Assembly (NCBI GenBank): GCA_900540455.1
Contig: UQGD01000017.1
Coordinates: 1 to 43,531, forward strand
Origin: an uncultured Faecalibacterium sp.
GTDB lineage: Bacteria > Bacillota > Clostridia > Oscillospirales > Ruminococcaceae
Direction: 5' to 3'
Length of the DNA: 43,531 nucleotides
The notes beneath the pieces were generated by a model, which saw only the letters and a program-made list of their open reading frames with translations, was not told the DNA's origin and ran no database searches. A program made the position numbers and the translations under genes. Positions 7,959-16,306 of this stretch are shown here, in pieces. Within the stretch, counting starts at the first letter, position 1, and each line of letters opens with the position of its first letter.

Positions 7959-9350
7959 ATGGAAAAGAAGACGAATCATTTTTCCGGCCAGGTCGGCTTT
8001 GTGCTGGCGGCCGCAGGCAGTGCGGTAGGCGTGGGCAATCTGTGGCGTTTCCCCTACCTGGCAGCCAAGGACGGCGGCGGATTGTTTTTGCTGGTGTACC
8101 TGGCATTGGTGCTGACCTTCGGCTTCACCCTGCTGACCTCGGACATCGCCATTGGCCGCCGCACAAAAAAGAGCGCCATCGGCGCCTATACGGAGATGCA
8201 CCCCCGGTGGCGTTTTCTGGGCATCCTGACCTTTTTGGTGCCGGTGCTCATCATGACCTACTATGCGGTCATTGGCGGATGGATCACGAAATATGCAGTG
8301 TCCTACCTGACTGGTCAGGCCGCTGCCGCCGCCCAGGACAACTATTTTACCAGCTTTATCTCCTCGCCGGTATCGCCTGTGGTGTTTGCCCTGCTGTTCA
8401 TGGGGGTCACCGCCTTCATCGTTTACAATGGCGTGCAGGATGGCATTGAGCGGGTGTCCCGGTACATGATGCCGGTGCTGCTGGTGCTGGTGGTCGTGAT
8501 CGCCGGTTACTCCCTGACCCTGCGCCACACCGATGCCTCCGGCCAGATGCGCACCGGTATGGAAGGCTTTGTCTACTACCTGACCCCCCATCTCGAGGGG
8601 CTTACGGTCTCCCGCTTTTTGCAGATCCTGCTGGACGCCATGAGCCAGCTGTTCTTCTCGCTCAGCGTTTCCATGGGCATCATGATCACCTATGGTTCCT
8701 ACGTCAAACCGGATGTCAACCTGAACCGAGCTGTCAACCAGATCGAGTTCTTTGACACCGGCGTGGCCCTGCTGGCCGGCGCCATGATCATCCCAGCTGT
8801 ATATGTCTTTTCCGGCGTGGAGGGCATGGGCGCAGGCCCCAGCCTGATGTTCGTCTCGCTGCCCAAGGTCTTTAACGCCATGGGTGCCGCCGGTGTGGTG
8901 GTGGGCGTGCTGTTCTTTGTAGCCGCCATCTTTGCCACCCTTACCAGCTGCATCTCGGTGCTGGAGTCCATTGTAGCCAACTGCATGGAGATCCTGCACA
9001 CCAACCGCAAAAAGACCGTGCTGGTGCTCTCGGGCGTATATCTGGCTGCCTCCGCAGTGATCGCCCTGGGTTACAGCATCTTCTACTTTGAGGTGCAGCT
9101 GCCCAACGGCTCCACCGGCCAGCTGCTGGACATCATGGACTATGTCAGCAACAGCGTGATGATGCCCCTGATCGCCCTGCTGTCCACCATCCTGATCGGA
9201 TGGGTGGTCGGCCCGGACTATGTGGTGGAGGAGATGGAGAAGGGCGGCGCCCGCTTCACCCGCAAAAAGATCTACCGGGTCATGATCCGCTACGTTGCCC
9301 CTGTTATGATGCTGGTGCTGTTCCTGCAGTCCACAGGCATCCTTTCCTGA
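7959..9350 (+). CDS. Sodium-dependent transporter, NSS/SNF family
   Basis: A 463-residue symporter of the neurotransmitter:sodium symporter family (LeuT, TnaT and MhsT relatives). These import amino acids with Na+. The first membrane helix carries the ion-site signature FVLAAAGSAVGVGNLWRFPY (residues 13-32) followed by GGGLFLLVYLALVL. About eleven or twelve hydrophobic segments follow. The ATG at 7959 is chosen; a GTG at 7953 in the same frame is nearer to AGAGGAG (7941-7947) and could be the true start, adding two residues. It is divergent from a LysR gene and ends at a strong terminator. The substrate, perhaps tyrosine, tryptophan or another amino acid, is not readable from sequence. Confidence 0.93.
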   Translation: MEKKTNHFSGQVGFVLAAAGSAVGVGNLWRFPYLAAKDGGGLFLLVYLALVLTFGFTLLTSDIAIGRRTKKSAIGAYTEMHPRWRFLGILTFLVPVLIMTYYAVIGGWITKYAVSYLTGQAAAAAQDNYFTSFISSPVSPVVFALLFMGVTAFIVYNGVQDGIERVSRYMMPVLLVLVVVIAGYSLTLRHTDASGQMRTGMEGFVYYLTPHLEGLTVSRFLQILLDAMSQLFFSLSVSMGIMITYGSYVKPDVNLNRAVNQIEFFDTGVALLAGAMIIPAVYVFSGVEGMGAGPSLMFVSLPKVFNAMGAAGVVVGVLFFVAAIFATLTSCISVLESIVANCMEILHTNRKKTVLVLSGVYLAASAVIALGYSIFYFEVQLPNGSTGQLLDIMDYVSNSVMMPLIALLSTILIGWVVGPDYVVEEMEKGGARFTRKKIYRVMIRYVAPVMMLVLFLQSTGILS

Positions 9351-9367
9351 CCAAACGTATATGAACT

Positions 9368-9411
9368 GTCTGCCCCGCTGCTGGGACCCTCGGCAGCGGG
9401 GCAGACTTTTT
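9368..9411 (+). terminator. Intrinsic terminator of the NSS transporter gene
   Basis: A 14-base perfect stem GTCTGCCCCGCTGC (9368-9381) pairs with GCAGCGGGGCAGAC (9393-9406) and is followed by TTTTT. Confidence 0.93.
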
Positions 9412-9481
9412 GCTGTCAAAGCACCACATCCCCGGCTTTTTGTATAAAACCGCTCATTTTATCTCCTCTCCCCTCGTTTTC

Positions 9482-9851
9482 ATGAAATACACGATCGAAG
9501 AGATGAGCCAGCTGCTGGGCGTGACCCCCCATATGCTGCGCTACTATGAAAAAGTGGGCATCATCCGCCCGGAGACCAACAAGGCCATGGATACCGTAGA
9601 CTGGCTGGCAGACGGGCGTGCAGTGGAAAGACACTGTGACCCAGCCGGTGGACGCCATGTGACGCCGCGGACACAACCCCGGTATGCCCAAGGTCACCGA
9701 GTATGTGGACGTGCTGGGCAGCTCCATCCGCAACCAGGGCGGCAAGATCTACTATGAGACCACCGCCCACACCCTGCTGACCGATGACAACGGCGCTGTG
9801 AATGGCGTCGTGTGCCAGCAGGCCGACGGCACCAACGCAGCTGCCGAGTAA
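9482..9851 (+). pseudogene. Remnant joining a MerR regulator start to an FAD-dependent reductase fragment
   Basis: Residues 1-33 from the ATG at 9482 are a clear MerR helix-turn-helix start (YTIEEMSQLLGVTPHMLRYY then EKVGIIRPETN). The MerR match ends there. The next bases encode MDTVDWLAD, then after a shift near 9613-9615 continue in another frame as GVQWKDTVTQPVDAM, meet an in-frame TGA at 9660-9662, and go on as RRGHNPGMPKVTEYVDVLG and GGKIYYETTAHTLLTD before the TAA at 9849. That later part looks like a middle section of a fumarate-reductase-like flavoprotein. No ribosome site precedes it. I read it as a deletion scar between two former genes, now decaying. Confidence 0.7.
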
Positions 9852-9905
9852 GGCCGCTGCCTGACCAAGTCATCTTTTCTGTCTTTTCTCATCCCAACCC
9901 CTCGC

Positions 9906-9948
9906 CAGCGCCGCCCTTCCCCTTCTTTGAGGGGGGAGGGCGGCGCTG
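9906..9948. repeat. Long GC-rich hairpin without a T tract
   Basis: CAGCGCCGCCCT with CCCC beyond it pairs with GGGG and AGGGCGGCGCTG around a TTCTTTGA-like loop. No run of T follows on either strand, so it is not a standard terminator. It lies between the pseudogene and the promoter at 9960. Confidence 0.5.
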
Positions 9949-9959
9949 CATTCTGCTGC

Positions 9960-9988
9960 TGTACATTCCCGGCGGGATACAGTATAAT
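9960..9988 (+). promoter_or_regulatory. Sigma-A promoter of the DUF523-EFR1 pair
   Basis: TGTACA (9960-9965) and a perfect TATAAT (9983-9988) are 17 bases apart. The short leader holds a GGCCGG/CCGGCC hairpin (9999-10020), then AGAGGG before the ATG at 10048. Confidence 0.75.
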
Positions 9989-10047
9989 GGACCCAAACGG
10001 CCGGCAAAACCATACCGGCCGCCACCAAAAAAAGAGAGGGTAACGCC

Positions 10048-10482
10048 ATGACCATTCTGGTAAGCGCCTGCCTGCTGGGGCAGAACTGCAAGTATAGCGG
10101 CGGCAGCAACTACTGCCCTGCTGTTCTGGACTTTGTACAGGGACACCGGGTGATCCCGGTCTGCCCGGAGGTGCTGGGCGGCCTGCCCACGCCCCGCAGC
10201 CCGGCCGAGATCGTGGCCGGGCAGGTGATCAACCGGAACGGAGTCAGCGTAGACCGGGAGTTCCGGACCGGAGCGGCCAAGGCCCTGGAGATCGCACAGG
10301 AACAAAAAGCAGACCTTGCCATCCTACAGTCCCGCAGCCCCAGCTGCGGCGTAAAGGAGATCTACGACGGCAGCTTTACCGGCCGCAAGATCCCCGGTCA
10401 GGGGGTATTTGCTGCGCTGCTGCAAGAGGCCGGCATCCCCGTGCTGGATGCCGGAGATCTGCCCCAGAAAGGACAGGAATGA
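10048..10482 (+). CDS. DUF523 protein, TudS-like (2-thiouracil desulfurase family)
   Basis: A 144-residue DUF523 protein. Studied members (TudS) use a [4Fe-4S] cluster held by three cysteines to remove sulphur from 2-thiouracil, a breakdown product of thiolated tRNA. The three expected cysteines are visible: C8 in SACLLG, C39 in VCPE and C100 in SPSCG. YSGGSN and GLPTPR are other family marks. Its stop overlaps the start of the EFR1 protein. The link to tRNA thiolation (ttcA at 1451) is thematic only, since the genes are far apart. The activity on thiouracil is by family. Confidence 0.85.
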   Translation: MTILVSACLLGQNCKYSGGSNYCPAVLDFVQGHRVIPVCPEVLGGLPTPRSPAEIVAGQVINRNGVSVDREFRTGAAKALEIAQEQKADLAILQSRSPSCGVKEIYDGSFTGRKIPGQGVFAALLQEAGIPVLDAGDLPQKGQE

Positions 10483-11240
10483 TGGTACTGTATTTTTCCG
10501 GCACCGGCAACAGCCGGTATATCGCCGCCCAGATCGCACAGGCCCTCTGCGTGCCAACGCTGGACCTGAATGTCCGCATCCAGGCTGCGGACACCTCCCC
10601 GGTGCAGACCGGGCCGGATATCGTGCTGGTGACCCCCACCTACGCCTGGCGCATCCCCCGGATCGTAGAGCAATGGCTGGAGGCCACGCCGCTGCCCCAG
10701 GCACAGCGCATCTGGTTTGTGATGGACTGCGGCAGCGAGATCGGCAGCGCCGACCACTATAACCGCCAGCTGGCACAGCGCAAGCAGCTGCACCCCATGG
10801 GTACCGCCCCCATCCAGATGCCGGAGAACTACATTGCCATGTTCGCCGCCCCGGACCCGGCCCAGGCCAGGCGCATCGTGGACAGCGCCGCCCCTGCTAT
10901 CCAGCAGACCATTGACTGCATCCAGGCCGGACAGCCTTTTGCCCCCACCCGCCAAAATCTGTACGACCGTTTTATGAGCGGGCCGGTCAACCCTATCTTT
11001 TACCGGTTCTTCGTCAAGGCCGGGCCTTTCCGGGCGGATGACCGCTGCATCGGATGCGGACAATGCGTCCAGCGCTGCCCACTGAACAACATCCGCCTGA
11101 CAGCAGGCCGGCCTGTATGGGGCAGCCAGTGTACCCACTGCATGGCCTGCATCAGCTACTGCCCCACCCAGGCCATCGAATACGGCAAAAAAAGCCAGGG
11201 CCAGCCCCGTTACCACTTCGAGGCACTGGAGCAAAAGTAA
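10479..11240 (+). CDS. EFR1 family protein: flavodoxin domain plus two [4Fe-4S] ferredoxin sites
   Basis: A protein of about 253 residues with a flavodoxin-like N-terminus (VLYFSGTGNSRYIA, an FMN phosphate loop, in the first 16 residues) and two bacterial ferredoxin motifs at the C-terminus: CIGCGQCVQRCP near 189-200 and CTHCMACISYCP near 217-228. Such EFR1 proteins are common in gut Clostridia; their partner reactions are mostly unknown. Two ATGs (10479 and 10482) overlap the DUF523 stop, so the pair is co-translated. An electron-donor role for the DUF523 iron-sulphur enzyme is a reasonable inference, not shown. Confidence 0.88.
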   Translation: MMVLYFSGTGNSRYIAAQIAQALCVPTLDLNVRIQAADTSPVQTGPDIVLVTPTYAWRIPRIVEQWLEATPLPQAQRIWFVMDCGSEIGSADHYNRQLAQRKQLHPMGTAPIQMPENYIAMFAAPDPAQARRIVDSAAPAIQQTIDCIQAGQPFAPTRQNLYDRFMSGPVNPIFYRFFVKAGPFRADDRCIGCGQCVQRCPLNNIRLTAGRPVWGSQCTHCMACISYCPTQAIEYGKKSQGQPRYHFEALEQK

Positions 11241-11285
11241 GCTGCCGCCCGTTTTGCACCCCTGTCCTCCCCCATACACAACAAA

Positions 11286-11330
11286 GCGCCCCTGGCTTCC
11301 TGTCATGGAAACCGGGGGCGCTGCGGTTTT
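11286..11330. terminator. Terminator between convergent EFR1 and C69 genes
   Basis: GCGCCCC at 11286-11292 pairs with GGGGCGC at 11315-11321, with an inner CTTCC-like/GGAA-like part. It is followed by GCGGTTTT on the plus strand, so it mainly serves the EFR1 transcript. Confidence 0.65.
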
Positions 11331-11359
11331 ATGGGAAACGCCTCAGGCGCTGCAAAGCA

Positions 11360-12943
11360 TCAGTGCAGCAGAGAGCTGACCCATGCCCGGGCGGCCGTCT
11401 TGGCCTGGAGCTTATTGTACATCTTCAGGGTGGTGTTGTACACCTTCTGGCTCATGGCATTGCTGGCGTTGGTGGCGGCAGCCTGCTTGGCCTCAAGCGT
11501 GTCGGCGGCGGCAACGGCGGCCTTCATATCGGCGTAGTCGGCCATGATCTCCTGCTGGAGCGCAGCATAGCTGGCCTTGGCTGCTGCCCGATCCTTTGCG
11601 GTGACCTGATTGCCATTGCTGCCGTAGGTCAGCAGGTTGGAGAGGGCGTCACGCACGCCGTAGAAGGAGTCGGTCCAGTCGTCCGGGTAGGTATAGTAGC
11701 GGCCCTTGGCATCCTGATACCAGACGCCCTCGGTGGGCTGCTCTTTGGAGCGGGTGACCGTGTGGACCGAGACCTTGTAGACATCTGCGGTGTCGGTGGT
11801 CAGCATCGGATAGTAAGGGACGAAGGCGTTGTACACGTTGTCGTCAAAAGCGGTCCACTCGGTAATGGCGGTGTTCAGATCGCCGGTGTCGCTCACCTGG
11901 AACAGATGAGTCTCCACATTGCCCGTCTTGGCGATGGGCTCGGTCTGAAAGAAGTGGATGGAATCCTCCACCGAGAACTTCTTGGTCAGCTGGATGTTGG
12001 AGTAGACCGGGACGATGGCACCGTTCTCGCCGACGTTGCTGATAGCAAAGTCGGTCTCGCTGTAGTTGTCCTTCGTAAAGGTGTCGGTACCGTACAGGTA
12101 GTTCAGGCCGGCTGCCATGCGGTCCGATGCGCTGTCGCCGTTGTAGGAGGCATTCAGATCGATGACATTGGCAGCAGCGTCGCCCACAAAGGTACCGGCC
12201 TTCTGGGCCACGGAGATCAGGTTGGCAGAGGCCACCACATGGTCGGTGTCATCCAGATCGATCTTGCCTATAGCGGCGATGTTGGGCTGCATGAAGGCCA
12301 CGCTGGAGGAGAGCTTCAGGGCAAGGTAGGTGTGGCCCGTCAGGTTCTCCACGAACCAGGTCTCGTTCTGGTCGGCAATGAACACGCCGGAGCCGCCGGC
12401 TGCACCGACGTTGTCGTAGATGGAGGTCAGCAGGGCAACACCCTCGCGGGCCGTGGAAGCTTCGCTCAGCAGCACCGTGGTGATCTCAGCTTCCTCAATG
12501 CCGTTGTCCACATAGGGGTCTACGCTCAGCACGGCGTCGGTGCCGTAGAGAGACTCGGTGGCAGAGACCATGACGCCCTTCTCGTTGGTGCCAGCCTCCT
12601 CATAGGGGGTGTGCTCGTGGGTGCTGTCGCAGTCCGGGCAGACACCCAGACCGTTGTCGTCCCGGCGGGCGGTGTAGCGGTAGCTGTCGTGGGTGAAGGT
12701 GTAGGTAAAGCCGTAGCAGCCCTCGTACACCTCGCCCGCGGTGTGCTTCCCGGCGGGGCTGATGTTGAACAGCTTATTGTAATCGTTGGTGCCCAGATCC
12801 TCGATCCGGCCAAACATGGTGGTGCCATCCTCGGTAAGATCGCTGCCGACATAGAGTGCCGTGCAGGCGAAGGCGGAAGGAACCATGGCAAGCGTCATCG
12901 CACAGGCGATGAAAGCCGCAGCAATTTTCTTCTTCAAAGACAT
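11360..12943 (-). CDS. Secreted C69 family dipeptidase (PepD-like)
   Basis: A 527-residue peptidase of family C69, N-terminal nucleophile type. The chosen ATG (12941-12943) follows GAGGGAGAG and opens a signal peptide: MSLKKK, a hydrophobic core, then SAFA before C27. In this family the cysteine freed by processing is the nucleophile, and here C27 is the first residue after the predicted cut, in CTALYVGSDLTEDGTTMFGR. So export and activation may be one step. The C-terminal third (from about residue 440) is helical with heptad-like alanine-rich repeats (AAKASYAALQQEIMADYAD), perhaps a wall or self-association part. It likely trims small peptides outside the cell. It has its own promoter at 12996-13024. 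Confidence 0.9.
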   Translation of the reverse strand: MSLKKKIAAAFIACAMTLAMVPSAFACTALYVGSDLTEDGTTMFGRIEDLGTNDYNKLFNISPAGKHTAGEVYEGCYGFTYTFTHDSYRYTARRDDNGLGVCPDCDSTHEHTPYEEAGTNEKGVMVSATESLYGTDAVLSVDPYVDNGIEEAEITTVLLSEASTAREGVALLTSIYDNVGAAGGSGVFIADQNETWFVENLTGHTYLALKLSSSVAFMQPNIAAIGKIDLDDTDHVVASANLISVAQKAGTFVGDAAANVIDLNASYNGDSASDRMAAGLNYLYGTDTFTKDNYSETDFAISNVGENGAIVPVYSNIQLTKKFSVEDSIHFFQTEPIAKTGNVETHLFQVSDTGDLNTAITEWTAFDDNVYNAFVPYYPMLTTDTADVYKVSVHTVTRSKEQPTEGVWYQDAKGRYYTYPDDWTDSFYGVRDALSNLLTYGSNGNQVTAKDRAAAKASYAALQQEIMADYADMKAAVAAADTLEAKQAAATNASNAMSQKVYNTTLKMYNKLQAKTAARAWVSSLLH

Positions 12944-12995
12944 AATAGTAGCTCTCCCTCTCTTGTTGATTGTCGGCATTTCGTCGGCAGGTGTT

Positions 12996-13024
12996 ATCAT
13001 ACACCCATTTTCATGAAAATGCAA
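12996..13024 (-). promoter_or_regulatory. Promoter of the C69 dipeptidase gene with a palindrome in its spacer
   Basis: On the minus strand TTGCAT (13019-13024) and TATGAT (12996-13001) are 17 bases apart. A perfect 16-base palindrome CATTTTCATGAAAATG (13006-13021) spans most of the spacer and part of the -35 box, a good place for a repressor. Upstream, ATATATTCA occurs twice on the plus strand (13046-13054 and 13067-13075), 21 bases apart. Confidence 0.7.
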
Positions 13025-13108
13025 GTATTTTCCCGAAATTTTAGCATATATTCACTTTTACATAGTATATATTCATACCGTGTTTTTCATCCGCCCCTCC
13101 GTGAGCGC

Positions 13109-13150
13109 AAAAAACCGCCCCGGCTTCCCCTTTCGGAAACCGAGGCGGTT
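13109..13150 (-). terminator. Intrinsic terminator of ppdK
   Basis: Read on the minus strand, AACCGCCTCGG and TTCC pair with GGAA and CCGGGGCGGTT (with one mismatch) and end in six T (13109-13114). It stops ppdK transcripts before the dipeptidase promoter. Confidence 0.85.
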
Positions 13151-13189
13151 CATTATGCTTTATTCGTGCTTTCTCAAGCCCTCACGCAA

Positions 13190-15856
13190 TTACTTGCGGG
13201 GGTTCTTGATCGCAGCCTGTGCAGCAGCCAGACGTGCGATGGGCACACGGAAGGGAGAGCAGCTGACGTAGTCCAGGCCGACCTTGTGGCAGAACTCCAC
13301 GCTGGTGGGGTCGCCGCCGTGCTCGCCGCAGATGCCCAGGCCCAGCTCGGGACGGGTAGCACGGCCATCGGCAGCAGCCATCTGCACCAGACGGCCCACG
13401 CCGTTCTGATCCAGGTGCTGGAACGGATCGCTCTCGTAGATCTTGGTCTCGTAGTAAGCAGTCAGGAACTTGGCTGCGTCGTCACGGCTGAAGCCGAAGG
13501 TCATCTGGGTCAGGTCGTTGGTGCCGAAGCTGAAGAAGTCTGCTTCCTTGGCGATCTCGCCGGCAGTCAGAGCTGCACGGGGGATCTCGATCATGGTGCC
13601 GACCTCGTACTTCATATCCACGCCAGCCTCAGCGATCAGCTTGTCAGCCACGCCGACGACCACATCCTTGACGTACTTCAGCTCCTTGACCTCGCCCACC
13701 AGGGGGATCATGATGTGGGGGGTGATCATCTTGCCGGTCTCAGCGCTGACGTTCAGGGCAGCCTTGATGACGGCACGGGTCTGCATGGCAGCGATCTCCG
13801 GATAGGTGACAGCCAGACGGCAGCCGCGGTGGCCCATCATGGGGTTGAACTCATGCAGGCTGGAAACGACGTTCTTCAGATCGTCGTAGGTCATGCCCAT
13901 ATCGGCGGCCAGCTCCTTGATGTCCTCCTCCTTGGTGGGCAGGAACTCGTGCAGGGGCGGGTCCAGATAACGGATGGTCATGGGACGCTCGCCCATGATG
14001 CGGTACATGGCCTCGAAGTCGTTCTGCTGGAACGGCTCGACCTTAGCCAGAGCAGTCTCACGCTCCTCCACGGTACGAGCGCAGATCATCTCACGCACGG
14101 CCTTGATGCGGTCCTCTGCAAAGAACATATGCTCGGTACGGCACAGGCCGATGCCCTCAGCACCCAGGTCCACAGCCTGCTGTGCGTCACGGGGGTTATC
14201 TGCGTTTGCCATCACCAGCAGCTGGCGGGCAGCGTCGGCCCAGCCCATGAAGCGGCTGAAGTTCTTGTTGCCGGTGGCAGCCACGGTAGCGACCTGCTCG
14301 CCGTAGATGTTGCCGGTGGAGCCGTCCAGGGAGATCCAGTCGCCCTCGACGAACTTGTGGCCGTTGATCTCGAAGGTCTTGGCCTCCTCATCGATCTTGA
14401 CCTGGTTGTCGTTGCCGCAGCCGGAGACACAGCAGGTGCCCATGCCGCGAGCCACAACGGCTGCGTGGCTGGTCATGCCGCCGCGCACGGTCAGGATGCC
14501 CTGAGACACCTGCATGCCAACGATATCCTCGGGGCTGGTCTCCAGACGGACCAGGACGACCTTGGGCATCTTGCCGGACTTGACCATCTCCTCAGCCTCT
14601 TCTGCGGTGAAGACGATCTGGCCGCAGGCAGAACCGGGAGAAGCTGCCAGGCCCTTGCCCACGACCTCAGCGGCCTTCAGGGCAGCGGCGTCGAACTGGG
14701 GATGCAGCAGGGTATCCAGCTGCTTGGGCTCCACGCGCAGGACAGCCTCCCGCTCGGTGATCATGCCCTCGTCCACCAGGTCGCAGGCGATCTGCAGAGC
14801 AGCCTGTGCGGTACGCTTGCCGTTACGGGTCTGCAGCATATACAGGTGGCCGTCCTCAATGGTGAACTCCATATCCTGCATATCGCGGAAGTAGTTCTCC
14901 AGGCGGTTTGCGATCTCAATGAACTGATCGTACACCTCAGGCATCTGCTCATGCAGGTGGCTGATGGGAGAAGGAGTGCGCACGCCGGCAACCACGTCCT
15001 CGCCCTGGGCGTTGATCAGGTACTCGCCCATCAGCTTCTTAGCGCCGGTGGCCGGGTCACGGGTAAAGGCCACGCCGGTGCCGGAACGGTCGCCGGAGTT
15101 GCCGAATGCCATCTGCTGCACGTTGACAGCGGTGCCCCACTCGTAGGGGATCTCGTTCATCTTGCGGTACACGTTGGCACGGGGGTTATCCCAGCTGCGG
15201 AACACAGCCTTGACAGCCTCGATCAGCTGCTCGCGGGGATCCTGGGGGAACGGCTTGCCCTCGTTGTCCTCGTAGATCTTCTTGAAGATGGCGACCAGTT
15301 CCTTCAGGTCGTCAGCGGTCAAATCCACGTCGTTGGAGATGCCCTTGGCCTCCTTCATCTTGTCGATCTCGACCTCGAACAGGCTCTTCGGCACCATCAT
15401 GACAACGTCTGCAAACATCTGCACAAAGCGGCGGTAGCAGTCGTAGGCAAAACGGGCATTGCCGGTCTTCTTGGCCAGGCCCTCAACAGCCTCGTCGTTC
15501 AGGCCCAGGTTCAGGATGGTGTCCATCATGCCGGGCATGGACTGACGAGCGCCGGAACGGACGGAGACCAGCAGGGGGTTTGCGTTATCGCCAAACTTCT
15601 TGCCGGTGATCTCCTCCAGGCCCTTGACGTGCTCAAAGATGTCAGCCGTGATCTCGTCATTGATCTGACGGCCGTCTGCATAGTACTGAGTGCAGGCCTC
15701 GGTAGTAATGGTGAAGCCCTGGGGCACCGGCATGCCGGCTGCGGTCATCTCTGCCAGACCGGCGCCCTTGCCGCCCAGGACATTCTTCATGGTGACTTTG
15801 TCGCCGCCAAAGGCGTCGTTGCCTTCGCTGAAGTAGTAAAGGTACTTTTTGCTCAT
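13190..15856 (-). CDS. ppdK: Pyruvate, phosphate dikinase
   Basis: An 888-residue enzyme, close to the usual 875-880. It interconverts pyruvate, ATP and Pi with PEP, AMP and PPi, and in anaerobes links glycolysis and gluconeogenesis. The N-terminal ATP-grasp half covers about residues 1-340 (GGKGAGLAEM at 28-37). The swinging phosphohistidine domain has H464 in GGMTSHAAVVARGMG. The C-terminal PEP/pyruvate barrel shows GTNDLTQMTFGFSRDD and the catalytic cysteine in GICGEHGGDP near the end. The ATG at 15854-15856 follows GGGAGGT and matches the family start; an open frame continues upstream but lacks such a site. No regulator gene is next to it. Confidence 0.97.
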   Translation of the reverse strand: MSKKYLYYFSEGNDAFGGDKVTMKNVLGGKGAGLAEMTAAGMPVPQGFTITTEACTQYYADGRQINDEITADIFEHVKGLEEITGKKFGDNANPLLVSVRSGARQSMPGMMDTILNLGLNDEAVEGLAKKTGNARFAYDCYRRFVQMFADVVMMVPKSLFEVEIDKMKEAKGISNDVDLTADDLKELVAIFKKIYEDNEGKPFPQDPREQLIEAVKAVFRSWDNPRANVYRKMNEIPYEWGTAVNVQQMAFGNSGDRSGTGVAFTRDPATGAKKLMGEYLINAQGEDVVAGVRTPSPISHLHEQMPEVYDQFIEIANRLENYFRDMQDMEFTIEDGHLYMLQTRNGKRTAQAALQIACDLVDEGMITEREAVLRVEPKQLDTLLHPQFDAAALKAAEVVGKGLAASPGSACGQIVFTAEEAEEMVKSGKMPKVVLVRLETSPEDIVGMQVSQGILTVRGGMTSHAAVVARGMGTCCVSGCGNDNQVKIDEEAKTFEINGHKFVEGDWISLDGSTGNIYGEQVATVAATGNKNFSRFMGWADAARQLLVMANADNPRDAQQAVDLGAEGIGLCRTEHMFFAEDRIKAVREMICARTVEERETALAKVEPFQQNDFEAMYRIMGERPMTIRYLDPPLHEFLPTKEEDIKELAADMGMTYDDLKNVVSSLHEFNPMMGHRGCRLAVTYPEIAAMQTRAVIKAALNVSAETGKMITPHIMIPLVGEVKELKYVKDVVVGVADKLIAEAGVDMKYEVGTMIEIPRAALTAGEIAKEADFFSFGTNDLTQMTFGFSRDDAAKFLTAYYETKIYESDPFQHLDQNGVGRLVQMAAADGRATRPELGLGICGEHGGDPTSVEFCHKVGLDYVSCSPFRVPIARLAAAQAAIKNPRK

Positions 15857-15970
15857 GAGTGATTTACCTCCCAAATCGCGGCCCCCCTGCACACCAAACA
15901 CGGCGGTAACGGCGGCCTCATCGCTTTGCTCTGTTTTTCTTTCGATGAACATTGCTCTCATTGCTAAATC

Positions 15971-15976
15971 ATTATA
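15971..15976 (-). promoter_or_regulatory. Extended -10 promoter of ppdK
   Basis: On the minus strand a perfect TATAAT (15971-15976) is preceded by TG-G, an extended -10. The TTGACC at 16001-16006 is 24 bases away, too far for a standard -35. The leader to the ppdK ATG would be about 108 bases. Confidence 0.6.
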
Positions 15977-16043
15977 CCAAAAAAGCCACCTGATTCCATC
16001 GGTCAAAATACCGAATTTGAACCATAAATTTTGTGCATTTCCC

Positions 16044-16280
16044 TTGCTTTTTCCTTGTTTTTCCGGTAATATAGAATGGGAGAAAGTTCGAGAGTATTTT
16101 CATTTGAAGGCGTAATTTCTTCCCCTACTTGGATACAACTTTCTATCCATTTCATTTGTGCTGTTGTTTGTCCCATCCCGCCCTTCTGTCCATTCCCCAT
16201 AGAGGGACAAAAACACACCCTTCAAAACTTCTATTTATGGCATGCCCCTTCCGGGCAGGTTCTACCCGCACCGGGGGCAT
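16044..16280 (+). promoter_or_regulatory. Promoter and long leader of the GlmU-type acetyltransferase gene
   Basis: TTGCTT (16044-16049) and TAATAT (16067-16072) are 17 bases apart, giving a leader of about 230 bases before the ATG at 16307. The leader contains TTTGTCCC (16167-16174) that can pair with GGGACAAA (16204-16211), and a second stem ATGCCCC (16242-16248) with GGGGCAT (16274-16280) that encloses CGGG/CCCG. The second stem ends 9-10 bases before AAAAGGAGGTCC. No known riboswitch was recognised. Confidence 0.45.
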
Positions 16281-16306
16281 ACCGTTTCAAAAGGAGGTCC
16301 TTTGTT

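Noticed and set aside
11054..15862. A 1602-codon open frame on the plus strand over the dipeptidase and PPDK genes
   Set aside because: It is the opposite-strand shadow of two well supported genes in GC-rich DNA; its translation is low-complexity (H, G, V and L rich) with no family signature.
15857..16006. A 50-codon N-terminal extension of PPDK
   Set aside because: It would run through the -10 box at 15971-15976, and the family start with GGGAGGT lies at 15856.
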